Shown one piece after another: positions 1-10,659 of a DNA stretch of 64,000 nt (its first letter is position 1; every line of letters starts with the position of its first letter). A program made the position numbers and the translations under genes. The notes under the pieces were generated by a model. That model was not told the DNA's origin and did not search any database. It was given only the letters and a program-made list of their open reading frames with translations. The stretch covers positions 8,282,027-8,346,026 of the forward strand of contig NC_067491.1 in NCBI RefSeq assembly GCF_947179515.1, given 5' to 3'. Source of the stretch: Apodemus sylvaticus (lineage: Eukaryota; Chordata; Mammalia; Rodentia; Muridae).

Positions 1-95
1 TTTCCAGGACTTGCTATTGTTGGAAAATTGGGTTCAGAAGCTGCCATATTGCCTAGATTTCTGTTAGTAATGTTCCTATGTTTGCTTTTTGCCAT
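1..95 (-). pseudogene. L1 ORF1 N-terminal fragment, cut by the window edge
   Basis: The complement encodes the first ~31 codons of a murine L1 ORF1, starting at the ATG complementary to 93-95 and running off the left edge. It aligns with the start of the intact ORF1 at 44,839: basic Lys/Arg-rich N-terminus, then an Asn-Arg-Asn type stretch and a Ser/Pro-rich tail. ORF1p is the L1 RNA-binding chaperone. Whether the rest of this copy is open cannot be judged from here. The adjoining promoter array (100-1,900) indicates a full-length-type copy. Confidence 0.85.
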
Positions 96-1900
96 CTTTT
101 TTATTTCTGGCGTTAGTTGGTCTTGTTGTCACTGGCTGGTGTTTGAACCTCCTGTGAGCCTGTAAGGCTATTTCAGCACCTCTGGATGAGTGGGTTTCCC
201 CTGGCACAGATTGCTGATATGCTGCCCTCCCCTTGGGTGCCCTTGGAGCCCTAGTGTGACCTACCCCAAGTTGTCTCTGTGAACCTGGTGTTGCCCGTTT
301 GCTCCTTCAGGGAGTGATTAGGGTAGATGCTGCGGGGACCTTTTCTGAGTGCTTATCCCTCTGCAGGGCAAAAGATCCCCCAACCGGGTTGGTGCACAAA
401 TGGCTGGCCTAGCTGCCCAAGCCCTGAGTCCAGGTAAAAGCCTGACAGGCTTAGGACTGAGCAATGTTTGCCTCAGTCTATATGGTAGCAGGCACAGGAC
501 CTGCCTGGTCCCTGTCACCTGGGTCCTGCTGGTGGCAGCCCTCTCCACCAGACGCACTGCTTGATACATTCTTTTCTTACTGGAAGAGGACCTCTGTCCT
601 CTGTTGTTTCAGCTCTGGATCTAAAATAAAGGGTTTTAATCCAAATCCAAGTAGGAGAAAGAAACTGGCTTGGAGATCCCTGACTGGTGAAGGAAAAGAA
701 TCTGGAATTTTGTGAGGCATCAGGACTTCAGCTGGTACAGGCTTGGCAGAGCTCTTCCTCAGTCAGTTCCTTGGAAAGGTGGCAGCCTTTCCTTCAGAGG
801 TCTGCTCCATTTTATAACTCTGGGTTCCCTGTGAAGTACATAAATTTTGTAAATGACAGCAGGTGGGGAAAGCATATGTGTCTTTTCTTAGAATGCTGGC
901 TTTTCTGAGCGCACATGAGCAAGAGGTCCCTGATCTGCATTGCAATAAAAAAATCTCTGCAGATAGTTGGGAAAGAATGCTCTCATCTACTGCAACTTCA
1001 TGTTTCCATTTTGTTGTCTACAAACTATATCTGAGGCTCTAGAACCTTTGATTCACTGGGGTCTGCTAAATTTACTAAATACTTTTGAGATTTTCATGCT
1101 TTACCAGCATTTTCCAAAGTGCTGGCTACACTTAATCAAATAGGGAACATGATCAGGTATTGGGTTGGGGAAAAGGACTGAAATCCCTGAGGGCCAGCAG
1201 AAAGAATGTCTGCTAACTGGTTCTGTCATGTAGCCAAGATGGCAAGGGGCACCCCTGTAAGTGCTGGGCAGTCTGCAGGGCAAATGACCCCCAGAACAGG
1301 TTGGAGCACAGACAGGCCACCGAGATGCCCAGGGCCTGTGTGAAGGCAAAAGCCTGACAGATTTAGACCCAAGCGATGTTAGCCTCGGGCTATGTCTGCA
1401 TAGCTGGCTCTGTCCCTTAGCCAAGATGGTGGCGCGCCTCTGCCAAGTGCCGGATAGTCTGCAAGTAAATGACCCCCTGGCCAGTTTGGCACACAGATGG
1501 CCCACCGCGCTGCCCAGGGCCTAAGTGCAGGCTAAAGTCGGCTAGGCTTAGACTCAAGCGATGTTAGCCTTAGGCTATGTCTCCTAGCTGGCTTTGTCTG
1601 TTAGATCTCTCTGGTGTCCAGTAGTCAAGATGGTGGCACGCTCCCCTGCAAGTGCTGGGCAGTCTGCAGGGCAAAGGACCTCCTGGCCAGGTTGGCACAC
1701 GGATGGCCCAACAAGCTGCCCAGGGCCTGGGTGCAGGCTTAGACCTTCCAGGCTTAGACCCAAGCAATGTTAGCCTCAGACTATGTCTGTGTACCTGACT
1801 CTGTCAGTTCTCTCTGGAGTCCGGGAGCCAAGATGGCAGAGCGCTTCTCATAACTGGCTGGCAGGAGGCAGAGGTCTGATGGGGCTTCAGTGTGGTAGAA
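96..1900 (-). promoter_or_regulatory. L1 5' UTR with tandem promoter monomers (antisense copy)
   Basis: Read on the - strand this is the 5' UTR of the L1 whose ORF1 starts at 95. A non-repeated tether (about 100-340) is followed by one monomer (about 345-560), a non-L1-looking stretch (about 560-1,220) and then about three tandem monomers. The + strand octamer CAAGATGG (a YY1-type core) recurs at 1,235, 1,422, 1,626 and 1,829, giving unit lengths of 187, 204 and 203 bp. The monomers resemble those of the intact L1 at 43.6-44.3 kb (shared GGGCCATCTGTGTG and TCATTTGCCCTGCAGACTG-like blocks). The tether, however, resembles that of the copy at 63.1 kb. Monomer arrays of about 200 bp acting as pol II promoters are established for murine L1. 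Confidence 0.8.
560..1220. other. Unassigned ~650-bp block inside the antisense L1 promoter
   Basis: This stretch separates the proximal monomer from the distal three and shows no similarity to the monomers. It is less GC-rich and contains an AATAAA at about 944. No TSD or LTR ends (TG...CA) were convincing. It may be an insertion into the array or a non-monomeric L1 spacer. The only long reading frames here are short and non-homologous. Confidence 0.4.
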
Positions 1901-1923
1901 AAAGTGCTGCAAACATTGCTCAG

Positions 1924-2302
1924 ATCGCTTTTGGCAAGATGGCCATTTTAACTACATTAATCCTGCCAATCCTCGAGCATGGCAGATTTTTCCATTTTCT
2001 GAGGTCTTCGAATTCCTTCTTCAGAGACCTGAAGTTCTTTTCATATACATCTTTCACTTGTTTGGTTAGAGTCACACCAAGATACTTTATATTGTTTGTG
2101 GCTATTTTGAAGGCTGTCATTTCCCTAACTTCTTTCTCAGCCTGCTTATCCTTTGAGTATAGGAAGGCAACTGATTTGCTTGGTTTTTTTCTTTGAGTTT
2201 GTTTATGTAGTGGATAGCATTGATGGATTTCCTTATATTGAACCATCCCTGCATTCCTGGGATGACGCCTACTTGATCATGGTGGATGATCGTTTTGGTG
2301 TG
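1924..2302 (-). pseudogene. L1 ORF2 fragment (inverted arm, reverse transcriptase region)
   Basis: The complement of this stretch encodes the region around intact ORF2 residues ~555-818, with residues ~590-733 deleted. The segment contains SKSVAFLYSKDKQAEK-like and KYLGVTLTK-like blocks, then the IGRIN..KMAILPKA block. The deletion removes the FADD catalytic motif, so the fragment cannot encode an active enzyme. Confidence 0.8.
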
Positions 2303-3360
2303 TTAGAGGACCAATGGAATAGAATTGAAGATCCAGAAATGAATCCACACACCTATGCTCACTTGATCTTCGACAAAGGAGCCAAAAACATCCAGTGGAA
2401 AAAAGATAGCCTTTTCAACAAATGGTGCTGGATCAAATGGAGGTCAGCATGCAGAAGAATGTGCATTCATCCATTCTTATCTCCATGTACTAAACTTCAC
2501 TCCAAGTGGATCAAGGACCTCCATGTAAAACCAGACACACTGAAACTAATAGAAAGGAAACTGGGGAAGACCCTTGAGGACATGGGCACAGGGGAAAAGT
2601 TCCTGAACAGATCACCAATAGCTTATGCTTTAAGATCAAGAATTGACAAATGGGACCTCATAAAATTACAAAGTTTCTGTAAGGCAAAGGACACTGTTAA
2701 AAGGACAAAATGGCAACCATCAAATTGGGAAAGGATATTCACCAACCCCACATCTGATAGAGGGCTAATATCCAATATATACAAAGAACTCAAGAAGTTA
2801 GACCCCAGGGAACCAAATAACCCTATTAAAAATGGGGTACAGATCTTAACAAAGAATTTTCACCTGAAGAAATTCGGATGGCCGAGAGGCACCTTAAGAA
2901 GTGCTCAACATCATTAGTCATTAGGGAAATGCAGATCAAAACAACCCTGAGATTTCACCTCACACCAGTCAGAATGGCTAAAGTCAAAAACTCAGGAGAC
3001 AGCAGGTGTTGGCGAGGATGTGGAGAAAGAGGAACACTCATCCACTGCTGGTGGGGCTGTAAGATGGTACAACCACTGTGGAAATCAGTCTGGAGATTCC
3101 TCAGAAAACTGGACATGAGACTTCCAGAGGACCCTGCTATACCTCTCCTGGGCATATACCCAAAGGATTCCCTGGCATGCAATAAAGACACATGCTCCAT
3201 TATGTTCATAGCAGCCTTATTTATAATAGCCAGAAGCTGGAAAGAACCCAGATGCCCCTCAAAGGAGGAATGGATACAGAAAATGTGGTATGTTTACACA
3301 ATGGAATACTACTCAGCTATTAGAAACAATGAATTCACAAAATTTTTAGGCAAATAGTTT
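2303..3360 (+). pseudogene. L1 ORF2 C-terminal fragment with frameshift
   Basis: Two overlapping open stretches (to 2,917 and from about 2,878 to 3,357) together match intact ORF2 residues ~895-1,244. One frameshift lies near 2,880, at the MAE(K/R)HLKKC block. The CCHC cluster (C-W-R-G-C ... H-C-W-W-G-C) is encoded around 3,007-3,060. The normal end is replaced by a stop at 3,355-3,357, about 30 codons early. It is a decayed copy. Confidence 0.85.
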
Positions 3361-3712
3361 GATCTGGAAAATATCATCCTAAGTGAGGTAACCCAATCAC
3401 AAAAGAATACACATGGAATGCAATCTCTGATAAGTGGATATTAATTAGCCCAGAAGCCCTGAATACCCAAGGCACAAATTGCATAATAAATGACTCCCAT
3501 GAAGAAGTATGGAGAGGGTCCTGATCCTGGAAAGGATTGATCTAGCATGGGAAGGGAATATAAGGACAGAGACAAAGGAGGGAGGTGATTGGAGAATGGA
3601 TGGAGAGAAGAAGGCTTATGGGACATATGGGGAGGGGGGATCCGGGAAAGGGGAAATTATTTTGAATGTAAACAAAGAATATAGAAAATAAAAATATTTT
3701 AAAAAAGGGACC

Positions 3713-4165
3713 TATCATGATTGTCCTCTGAAAGACCCAACAGGTAGCTGAAAGAGTCAGATGCAGATATTTGCATCCAACCAATGGAAGCCGCTGCTCT
3801 CTGAGGTTAAATTAGGAGAAGGCTGGAAGAAGCTGAGGAGGAGGTCGACCCCGTAGGAGGACCAGCAGTCTCAGTTAACCTGGACCCCTGATATCACTCA
3901 AACACTGAACCACCAACTAGGCAACATACACCAGCTGATATGAGGCCCCCAACACATGTATAGCAGAGGACTTCCAGGTCTGGGTTTAGTCAGAGAAGAT
4001 GCACCTAACCCTCAAGAGACTGGAGGCCCCAGAGAGTTTAGAGGTCTGGTGGACTGCGGGTTGGCAGTGGGGACATCCTCATGGAGACAGGGGGACAGCG
4101 AAGAACTATGGGATGAAGAACAGTCAGAGGGTGGGCCACAAGGGGAATAAAATCTGGAGTTTAAA
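3713..4165 (+). mobile_element. Old rodent L1 3' UTR fragment
   Basis: A recognisable older rodent (Lx-like) L1 3' UTR: tracts such as GGTCTGGTGG, GTGGGGACATCCTC and GAGACAGGGGGA precede AATAAAATCTGGAG and a simple-repeat tail. A related antisense stretch occurs at about 28,840-29,330. No coding part is present. Confidence 0.7.
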
Positions 4166-4236
4166 ATAAATAAATTAATTAATTAATTAATTAAGTAAGT
4201 AAGTAAGTAAATCAATCAATCAATCAATCAATAAAG
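4165..4236. repeat. Tetranucleotide repeat tract (TTAA/AAGT/AATC)n
   Basis: Successive (ATTA)n, (AGTA)n and (ATCA)n blocks abut the A-rich end of the L1 3' UTR. This is typical of microsatellites seeded by a retrotransposon poly(A) tail. Confidence 0.85.
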
Positions 4237-6880
4237 TCTCCCCAGGAAAAGTAATTTAACATGAATTAAAATATTATTTTGCAATATAATGTTCACAGGT
4301 AGTTTTCTACCTTCTGCTTCAGATTTGGGTTCAATTTTCCAAAATGTGTTTAGTCTTTCTTGTGAGAATTTACTCTTGATTGATTATATAACTTACTTGA
4401 ACAGGTTAATAAGATTGTTACTGGAATGAAGAGACCAACAGCCAGTTGTTTAAGAGTGGTTACTGCTTTGGCCTATGATCTGTGTTCAGTTACTCATTAC
4501 CCACATCAGGTAACTCCAGTTGCTGAGGGATCTAGTGCTCTCTTGACACCATCGACGCCTGAATGCATGTACATATTTATCATACAGCCTCATGGAAGTG
4601 CTCATAAATAAGAACAATGTTTCCTCTAAAAATATGTATGCCTTTTCTAATCTTATCTATAAAATTTCCAGTGTTATTTAAATCTGACATAAGCATAGAC
4701 ACGTTTGTTGATTTTCATAAACTTCTTTTGGTGGTGTTGAAATTTGTTCTAATTTTAAAATTGAAGTAGATCTGAGTAGGCTTAAGTGCTAAAGAGCAAA
4801 ATTTTGTCTAAAGTTATTTCTTATCGGATAATTCACAGAAAGGGCAGAATGCATGTTCCCAAGACATCATTTGTGAACCGTCACAGGAAACTACTAGAAG
4901 ATGAAAGGAGAGATGTGAACTGGCCCAGTTAATTTAACAGAACTGTGAGACCAACTAGCCAGAAAATGGCCATATTTGGAGTGAGGCGATCCTAGACAAC
5001 TGGGAAAGGCTTTGCTGGGTTACTGGGTGGTGTTCTTTAGGCTATTTAGTGACAAATTATCCAGTCTAGACCAATAGTGCAGTAAAATATAAACATAGAA
5101 AAGGAATAAACAACAATGTCTTATTTTTCATTAGACCAGTAAGTTTATTTTACAATTGTGAAACTATAGTATAAGCAAAGTGTAGTCTTAGTCTGAACTG
5201 ATGTTACTGATTTTCACTCTTTTTTATTTTAGTTTTTTGAGTGGTGCTGAAATTGCCTTTTAATATTTTAAAGTGGGAAAAACTTAACTAACTGGGATTA
5301 AATGTTACAGAGAAGAAATTAGTCTAAAGACAATATCTATGCTCCAGAAACAGAAGAATTATAATAACAGAATATGACACTTTAGAACAAGAAGTACCTG
5401 TTGTGGTTTTTATAAATAAATAGTGACTATTTGCAGAAACTTAAATGCACATTCACATAACTATATTCCTATCTCTATCTGTATAATTGCACCTTATTTA
5501 ATTTTAATTTTTTATTTTATTCTATATTTTACTATATATGAATGTTTTGAGAGACAGGGGGATAGGGAGACAGAATGAGTTGTCTTATACTACACAACTG
5601 CCCACAGCAAAGCCAGGAGGCAAACACAGGGAGGTTCATTTATTCTCTTTAATCACTAGCATATTTTATATTCGTTAGCTTAGTAATCACATGAATTTAA
5701 CACTCTCAAAATAAGCACCAACCAAAGTTGCCAGTGCTGTGTAAAAAACTTGCTAACATGTTATGTCAAACACATTAGACATACTAATTTAATTGAACAG
5801 TATTTTCCTGCCAGGCAGAAAGGCTTAAATCAAATGTAGATGTGTCACATACACAGATGGTTTGAATACATAGATGAGTTGAAACCATAGATTAGTAAAA
5901 TATATAGATAAAATACATAGATACAATTTGTGGTTATATCAATAGGCATAAAACTATAGACAGATTCTTTTCATCTTCTCTATGTTCTTTTTAGAAGAAC
6001 AGATTCCTTCAAAGAGTTCTTTAAGTTTTTACAAGTATGTTTGTAGAATTCATTACTAACCGCTATAATATGAGGAAAATATTATGTACGTACATATATG
6101 TGTATTATATAGCAAGCATAACTGAAATGCATGATGCCATATATAGGATGATAAAGTTGAAGAAAAATAATAAAGTTGTTTGATAACATTTCCTGAAATT
6201 GCAAGAAGGGTTTAAATACGTTTAAATATACAATGTCAAAATATCAAGCAACTTAGAGATATTTAAACAGGTATATTTCTAAAGCCAATTAATACCTATG
6301 GAAATATAATCTCAGATCTTTATGTAAGAAGTAACTTGGGGGTTTGTAAACAATGATCCCTGAATAAGAAAAATATTATAATAATGACCTATTGCTTTGA
6401 AACTTTTAGGATTTCTGATGGCCATTCAGATTAAATTAATCCATAATCTAAAAGTCAGAAAACTCTGGAGCTCAAACTAATCTCAGCTAGATTCAGTAAA
6501 TGTTTAATATTACTATAATGGTATTTTAATAAATTATAGGTGAATGTCACAGGTGAATGTCAAGGTCTTACATTTGGTTTTATAAGCAAAACTAAAAAAG
6601 ACAAGAGAAAACACTATATTTTGAAGGGTTCTGTTACAACAGAGAGTGGTTATGATAAGTTGTTTTCCTTTTTAAATTGGGAACAAAGTTTAAGTTTAAA
6701 TTCTGAATGGTGTTTGAAGAGAATTGAAAAGGCAGACGGGCAATAAACACATTATAAATAAGGTTTCTTAGCATGTAACAATTGCTTAGGTGTGATTGGA
6801 TCCACTTGTTCACTATAAAAATCAACATAGGTCCTGTTTTATACATGAAAACTATTCAACTAATAATGTTAATATTAAGA
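4237..6880. other. AT-rich unique sequence, no feature seen
   Basis: No long ATG-initiated frame, SINE or L1 similarity was recognised. The composition is AT-rich, with scattered short TA-rich runs (for example about 6,085-6,115). Confidence 0.6.
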
Positions 6881-6884
6881 TACT

Positions 6885-7530
6885 CTGGTCCTTAAAAGGG
6901 GCAACAAAATACCCACAGGAGGAGATACAGAGACAAAAATGTGCATCAGAGACTGAAGGAAAGGCCATCCAGAGACTGTCCCACCTGGTGATCCATCCAA
7001 TATACAGTCACCAAACCCAGACACTATTGTGGATTCCAACAAGTGCTTGCTGACAGGATAGAGCTGTCTCCTGAGAGGCTCTGCCAGTGCCTGACAAATA
7101 CAGAGGATGATGCTCTCAGCCAACCATTGGACTGAGCATAGGGTACCAAATGGATCAGCTTGAAAAAGGAAGGAAGGAGCAGAAGGAGCTTGCAGTCCCA
7201 TAGGAGGAACAACAATAAGAACCAACCAGTACCCCCAGAGCTCCCAGGATTAAACCACCAACCAAAGAGTACACATGGAGGGACCCATGGCTCCAGATGC
7301 ATATGTAGCAGAGAATGGCCTTGTTGGTCATCAAAGGGAGAAGAGGCCCTTGTTCCTGAGAAGGATAGATGCCCCAGTATAGGGGAATACCTGGGCAGGA
7401 GTGGGTGGGTAGGTGAGCAGGGGACCTACCTGGGGGATAGATTAGAGGGTTTTCAGAGGAGAAACCAGGAAAGGAAATAACATTTGAAATGTAAATAAAG
7501 AAAGTATCTAATAAAAAAAAATTACAAAAA
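6885..7530 (+). mobile_element. Rodent L1 3' UTR fragment (Lx-type), sense
   Basis: The stretch contains the conserved rodent L1 3' UTR blocks GGCCATCCAGAGACTG, CTGAGAGGCTCTGCCAGTG and GGAGGAACAACAATA. It ends with AACATTTGAAATGTAAATAAAG and a poly(A) tract near 7,530. It is 5'-truncated within the 3' UTR, so no ORF2 remains. Confidence 0.85.
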
Positions 7531-7663
7531 AAAGATCTTGCCTGAATTCAGTAGTACATCAGGTGGTTAATTCCAAGGTCCCTATTATAAAAATGCTGAA
7601 ATGAGGCTGTTACACTTCGTATGCAAATTTTCTTGCTCTTCTTGTCATTGTTCCTTATAGCAG

Positions 7664-7678
7664 TGGGGGGGGGGGGGA
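7664..7678. repeat. Poly(G) run
   Basis: An uninterrupted G run of about 14 bases lies just before the L1 insertion at 7,729. It is a simple homopolymer. Confidence 0.8.
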
Positions 7679-7728
7679 CATAGAGCAGTCTCAGGAGAGT
7701 TATGAGCAGCAACCAAGAAGGGATGAGT

Positions 7729-8049
7729 GAAAACCAGACTCAAAAGGTGAATCATGGTATGCACTCACTAAAAAGTAGATGTTAACCTAGAAAACTAGAA
7801 TACCCAAAACATAATCCACACATCAAATGAGGTACAAGAAGAACGGAGGAGTGGCCCCTTGTTCTGGAAAGACTCAGTGAAACAGTATAGGGCAAAACCA
7901 GAACAGGGAAGTGGGAAGGGTTGGGTGGGAAAACAGGGGGAGGGAAGGGGACTGATGGGACTTTCGGGGAGTGGGTGTCTAGAAAAGAGAAATCATTTGA
8001 AATGTAAATAAAAAATATATTGCATAAAAAAAAGTAATATTAAAAAAAA
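7729..8049 (+). mobile_element. Short 5'-truncated L1 with perfect 14-bp TSD
   Basis: The insert starts in the last codons of ORF2 and includes the whole 3' UTR of the same class as the intact L1 (GGGACTTTCGGGGAGTGGG, AATCATTTGAAATGTAAATAAAA), then an A-rich tail. It is flanked by the direct repeat AAGAAGGGATGAGT at 7,715-7,728 and 8,050-8,063. The perfect TSD and close similarity to the intact copy suggest a fairly recent insertion. Confidence 0.92.
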
Positions 8050-8063
8050 AAGAAGGGATGAGT

Positions 8064-9235
8064 AACTGTGTAAACTTCCTGCTTCTCACGAATGTTTCCT
8101 TTCTGGAGAGAATACCATGGGTATATACTCTCCAAAGTTACCCTTTCTTTGGCCAGACTATTCTCTATGGCAGAAAAATGTTTCATAAGCAATGGTCTTT
8201 GCAATGTGGATAAAAACATGATCAGACAAACAAAAATAATTAAAAACAGAGCAAAAATGTTTCTTTTTGCATGTCTCTGTTGCTTCCTGTATCCGAATTA
8301 GAATTTGTACGTGTTCTGATGAACATCTCTAGTGCTCTTCACCCAGTTTGACCCACATATCTTTAACTAGAACAGAGAGGAAATGATGAAGCGAAGTTGA
8401 CTGTATCTTTGAAATTTATAATGTGGCCACTCTGCTTTTATTATATGCTGTTTTATAATGAGCTGTCTCTTTACTACAAAATGAGTAATTCTTTCTTCCT
8501 TCCATTATTTTTCTTTTTATTCAACAATGAAATGTAAATATTTAAGAAATTATGGGATAAGGGGCATAAACCAAAATCGAATTCATCATTCCTCCTTGAG
8601 CTGTTTATATTAATGATCAATATTCTGTTCAGATTCAACATTTTGATATCTCCGAATGTCCTCTTATCTGTAGCCTCAGTGCACTTAAAGGTGTCAATAC
8701 ATTTGCTAACAGATCTGTTACCAAAGGCTGCTGTTGATGATCAATGGTAGTATAACCTTCATACAATCATCACCAATCATTACAATGAGCCTGTTTTGAT
8801 ACACACATTGAAATAGTACAGCAAATTCATTCTATTTATTCACTGTTTTAGGGTATGATACACTCTGCTTTTCATGGAGAAGAATTCAACAACTGTCATT
8901 TGTTTTAAAAAAAATCAATTGTATTTTATCTGTGGAAATGTCATATTTGGGTTGTTCCTAAAGTATTAGGGGAAAAAGATGATGTTTGGTGTTAGTCTCA
9001 AGGAAAGAAGAAGTTGTGCTAACAATATAAACAACACAAAGCAGCTCCACTGTTTCTGAAGAATGGGAAGAGATGGAATCACATCAGAAGAACACATGTT
9101 GGCACAAGGAGGTCTATCTGCATCATTGCAAGCACATGTTAGCACTGACAAGGAAGTAGAGATGCGTCATAGAGAGCATGCGTTGGTGCTGATAGAGGTG
9201 TAGAGCTGTTGTTTCTTGACAGTGAAAATGTTTAA
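8064..9235. other. Unique sequence, no feature seen
   Basis: No recognisable repeat or gene apart from short AT-rich runs. A weakly repetitive stretch at about 9,060-9,210 (CACATGTTGGCAC / CACATGTTAGCAC / CATGCGTTGGTGC) recurs roughly every 45-50 bp. Confidence 0.5.
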
Positions 9236-9239
9236 ACAA

Positions 9240-9828
9240 AAAGCAACTATGGAAAGACCATCCAGAGACTACCCCATCTAGTGATCCATCCCGTATACAG
9301 TTACAAAACCCATACACTATTATCGATGCCCACAAGTACTTGCTGACTAGAGTCGGATATAGCTGTCACCTGGGAGGCTCTGCTAGTGCATGACAAACAC
9401 AAAGGGGGACACTCTCAGTCAGCCATTGAAATGCGCAGAGCAGAGCTGGATTCAGGACCCCAGGAACTGAAGGGGTTTACAGTGGCATAGGAGGAACAAC
9501 AATATGAGCTACCTAGTATTTCCAGAACTCCCAGGGACAAAAACATCAGCCAGATAGTACACATGGCTCCAGACGCATAGACAGCAGAGGATGGCCTTGT
9601 TGGACATCAAAGGGAGGAGAGGCTCCTGGTCCTGGAAAGGATTGACGCAACAGTGTAGGGGATTACCAGGACAGGGAAGCCGGAAGAGGGTTTATTGGGG
9701 AACAGGAGGAGGGGAGATGGCTTATGGGACTTTCGCAGGGGGTGGGGGTGGGGTGAACCAGGAAAGGGGAAATCATTTGAAATGTAAATAAAGAATATAT
9801 CTAATAAAAATATCATAAAAACCCCAAC
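9240..9828 (+). mobile_element. Rodent L1 3' UTR fragment, sense
   Basis: The blocks run in the same order as at 6,885-7,530 (CATCCAGAGACTACCCC, GGAGGCTCTGCTAGTG, GGAGGAACAACAATA). The end is AAATCATTTGAAATGTAAATAAAG with an AATAAAAATATC tail. It is older and diverged, with no coding part. Confidence 0.85.
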
Positions 9829-10448
9829 TATGGAATAAACACTTAGCAAAATCATTGTCCCACATTCGTTGATTACGGAAATATCAACCACGTGACATCT
9901 CAATTGCTCAATGGGGGATTGAGAAACAATGCTGTTTACCTCCCTAATGGCATGACATTGCCACAACTGATAGTGGACACATGAGATGTGCTAAGATCAA
10001 GATTTCCACTCAGGGAGTACAGCTTCAGGAATATTAACTAACCCACCAAAGTAGGGAGACTTAGATTAGGATGTGCAGCTTTATTTAATTAATTTAAATG
10101 TTATAAAACATGATTTTATGCCATCTAAAATGTGTGTATTAATGCCAAACAGACAAAGAAACCTCTTGGGAATACAAAGGTCTGGGGCACATGAACACAC
10201 ACGCTCAGGCGTTAGACAATCAAATTCAAATATTTTGTTAACAAAATATTATAATTAAAAGTCATATGTGTACAACTGCCCAGTTTTAAATGATGCTATG
10301 CATTGATGTTATGAGAAAATTTGCATGAAGTAATTTAAAATTCAGAAGTTATAGATAAACAGCATCTGATAGTGTTAAGACAAGTTACCCCATATATATA
10401 TATGGGGAAAATTAAGGAACAGGGTAATTCAACAAGAGACAAGTTTCT
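9829..10448. other. Unique sequence, no feature seen
   Basis: Nothing recognised except a short self-complementary (CCATATATATATATGG-like) run near 10,390. Confidence 0.5.
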
Positions 10449-10658
10449 GGGGCTGGAAAGACAGCTTGGTAGTTGAAGGTGCTTGCCGCTCTCCTTAGGA
10501 GACAAAAGATGGGTGGCTTCCTAAAACTACAGTTTCAGGGAATCCCATAGCTTCTTCTGAATGTGAGGGCTCATGCCCTCACATGTGTACAAAACTACAC
10601 GTATGCATGGCTACATTTGTAAACCAAATAAACCTTTTAAAATAATAATAATAAACCC
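10449..10658 (+). mobile_element. Diverged tRNA-derived SINE (B2/B3-like)
   Basis: It begins GGGGCTGGAAAGACAGCTTGG, which matches the B2/B3 5' head containing the pol III A box. After a poorly conserved body it ends in a (TAA)n A-rich tail near 10,650. Strongly diverged; the exact subfamily is not assigned. Confidence 0.6.
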
Positions 10659-10659
10659 T

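Larger units (their letters stand above)
1924..3700 (+). mobile_element. 5'-truncated L1 with inverted 5' segment (twin-priming type)
   Basis: About 1,924-2,302 is L1 ORF2 reverse-transcriptase region on the - strand. At about 2,303 the strand flips and ORF2 continues on the + strand from about residue 895 to the stop near 3,357, then into a 3' UTR ending in an A-rich tail near 3,700. A head-to-tail inversion of this kind is the established signature of twin priming. The inverted arm also lacks about 430 bp relative to the intact L1 (positions equivalent to 47,926-48,354). The 3' UTR is of the same class as the antisense copy at 19,855-20,365. No clear TSD was found. Confidence 0.85.
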
